Source of the DNA: Clostridiales bacterium UBA4717
GTDB lineage: Bacteria > Bacillota > Clostridia > Oscillospirales > CAG-272
Direction of reading: 5' to 3'
NCBI GenBank assembly: GCA_002404395.1
Contig: DHJP01000006.1
Coordinates: 1 to 13,693, forward strand
DNA: 13,693 nt
The position numbers were made by a program, and so were the translations under genes. A model generated the notes under the pieces. It searched no databases, was not told the DNA's origin, and saw only the letters and a list, made by a program, of their open reading frames with translations. Below, piece after piece: positions 13,285-13,693 of the stretch. Position 1 is the first letter of the stretch. Each line of letters starts with the position of its first letter.

Positions 13285-13693
13285 ATGCCCGAGATCTCGG
13301 TGATTATGAGCGTATATAACGGCGAGGCGTATCTTGAAGAAGCGGTCGAAAGCATAATAAGTCAGACCTTTGCCGACTTTGAGCTTATCGTTATAAATGA
13401 TTGCTCATCAGACTTGACAGGCGAAATTCTTGCTTTGCTTGCCTCAAGGGATAAGAGAATAAGGGTCTATACCAACGAAGTCAACTTAAAGCTTCCCGCT
13501 TCTCTCAACAAAGCATTGGCTCTTTGCCGCGGCAAATACATAACAAGAATGGACGCGGATGACATCTGCCTGCCCGACAGGCTTGAAAAACAATACAAAT
13601 TCATGGAGGAGCACGCGGATACGTCGTTGTCCTCCTGCCGATTCATGACTTTTAAAAGCGGCGTATATTCTTCGGGAGGCGCCGGCGGGCGCT
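13285..13693 (+). CDS. GT2 family glycosyltransferase, partial (third of three, cut by window edge)
   Basis: The reading frame from ATG 13285 is open to the last base, giving 136 residues of an N-terminal GT-A domain. It shows EISVIMSVYNGEAYLEEAV, LIVINDCSSDLTGEIL, and a DAD motif (D90-A-D92) in RMDADDICLPDRLEKQ. The RMDADDI...P.RLEKQ block belongs to a GT2 subgroup distinct from the two preceding enzymes, which carry DSDD, so this is not a recent duplicate of them. The ribosome site is AAGGGG, spanning the end of the previous gene, and the gap to that gene is 8 bp. The C-terminus and stop lie outside the window; there is no sign that the gene is broken. Confidence 0.92.
   Translation, partial: MPEISVIMSVYNGEAYLEEAVESIISQTFADFELIVINDCSSDLTGEILALLASRDKRIRVYTNEVNLKLPASLNKALALCRGKYITRMDADDICLPDRLEKQYKFMEEHADTSLSSCRFMTFKSGVYSSGGAGGR

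Noticed and set aside
1..13693. CRISPR arrays, tRNA or rRNA genes, insertion sequences, attachment sites
   Set aside because: No regular direct repeats, transposase-like proteins, or RNA-gene signatures were seen; the window is almost fully coding on one strand.

Overview
The window is one uninterrupted, plus-strand polysaccharide (capsule or exopolysaccharide) biosynthesis operon of the Wzx/Wzy type. It holds eleven complete genes and a twelfth that runs off the right edge. Mid-range GC, strong purine-rich Shine-Dalgarno sites (AAAGGAGG, GGAGG), 4-bp ATGA overlaps and the protein style suggest a Clostridia-class Firmicute, perhaps an Oscillospirales/Ruminococcus-like gut anaerobe. The taxon is inference: there is no rRNA or housekeeping gene to fix it.

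Layout: a Wzx-type flippase (29-1531); a GT32-type glycosyltransferase (1528-2262); the membrane phosphoglycosyltransferase that would load the first sugar on undecaprenyl phosphate (2316-2996); a GT4 glycosyltransferase (3015-4139); a three-gene membrane block (4153-8640); a Wzy-type polymerase (8671-9993); a second GT4 enzyme (9971-11173); and three successive GT2 glycosyltransferases (11188-12246, 12257-13276, 13285 to the edge). Genes overlap or lie within about 55 bp of each other. I see no terminator or internal promoter and no intergenic stretch over 60 bp, so they are probably co-transcribed from a promoter left of the window.

The unusual part is the central block. The first gene joins a cytosolic DnaA-domain-I-like module, one membrane helix and an outward-facing calcineurin-type phosphoesterase whose usual GNH motif reads GNN. 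The next two genes look like diverged tandem paralogues with a Wzz-like (chain-length-determinant) ectodomain. The second of them also carries an EF-hand-like calcium loop, a five-cysteine cluster, a second membrane helix and a cytosolic GGDEF domain whose signature is eroded to GNGSF. No tyrosine kinase (Wze/CpsD) or Wzh phosphatase is in the window. The block may therefore be an alternative, nucleotide- and perhaps calcium-responsive way of controlling polymer length or export.

Pathway model (inference): the phosphoglycosyltransferase starts a lipid-linked repeat unit; the GT32, GT4 and GT2 enzymes extend it; Wzx flips it; Wzy polymerises it outside; the Wzz-like pair and the phosphoesterase modulate the process. 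Nucleotide-sugar synthesis genes are absent from the window. Five starts were chosen on Shine-Dalgarno placement (29, 4153, 6775, 9971, 11188).
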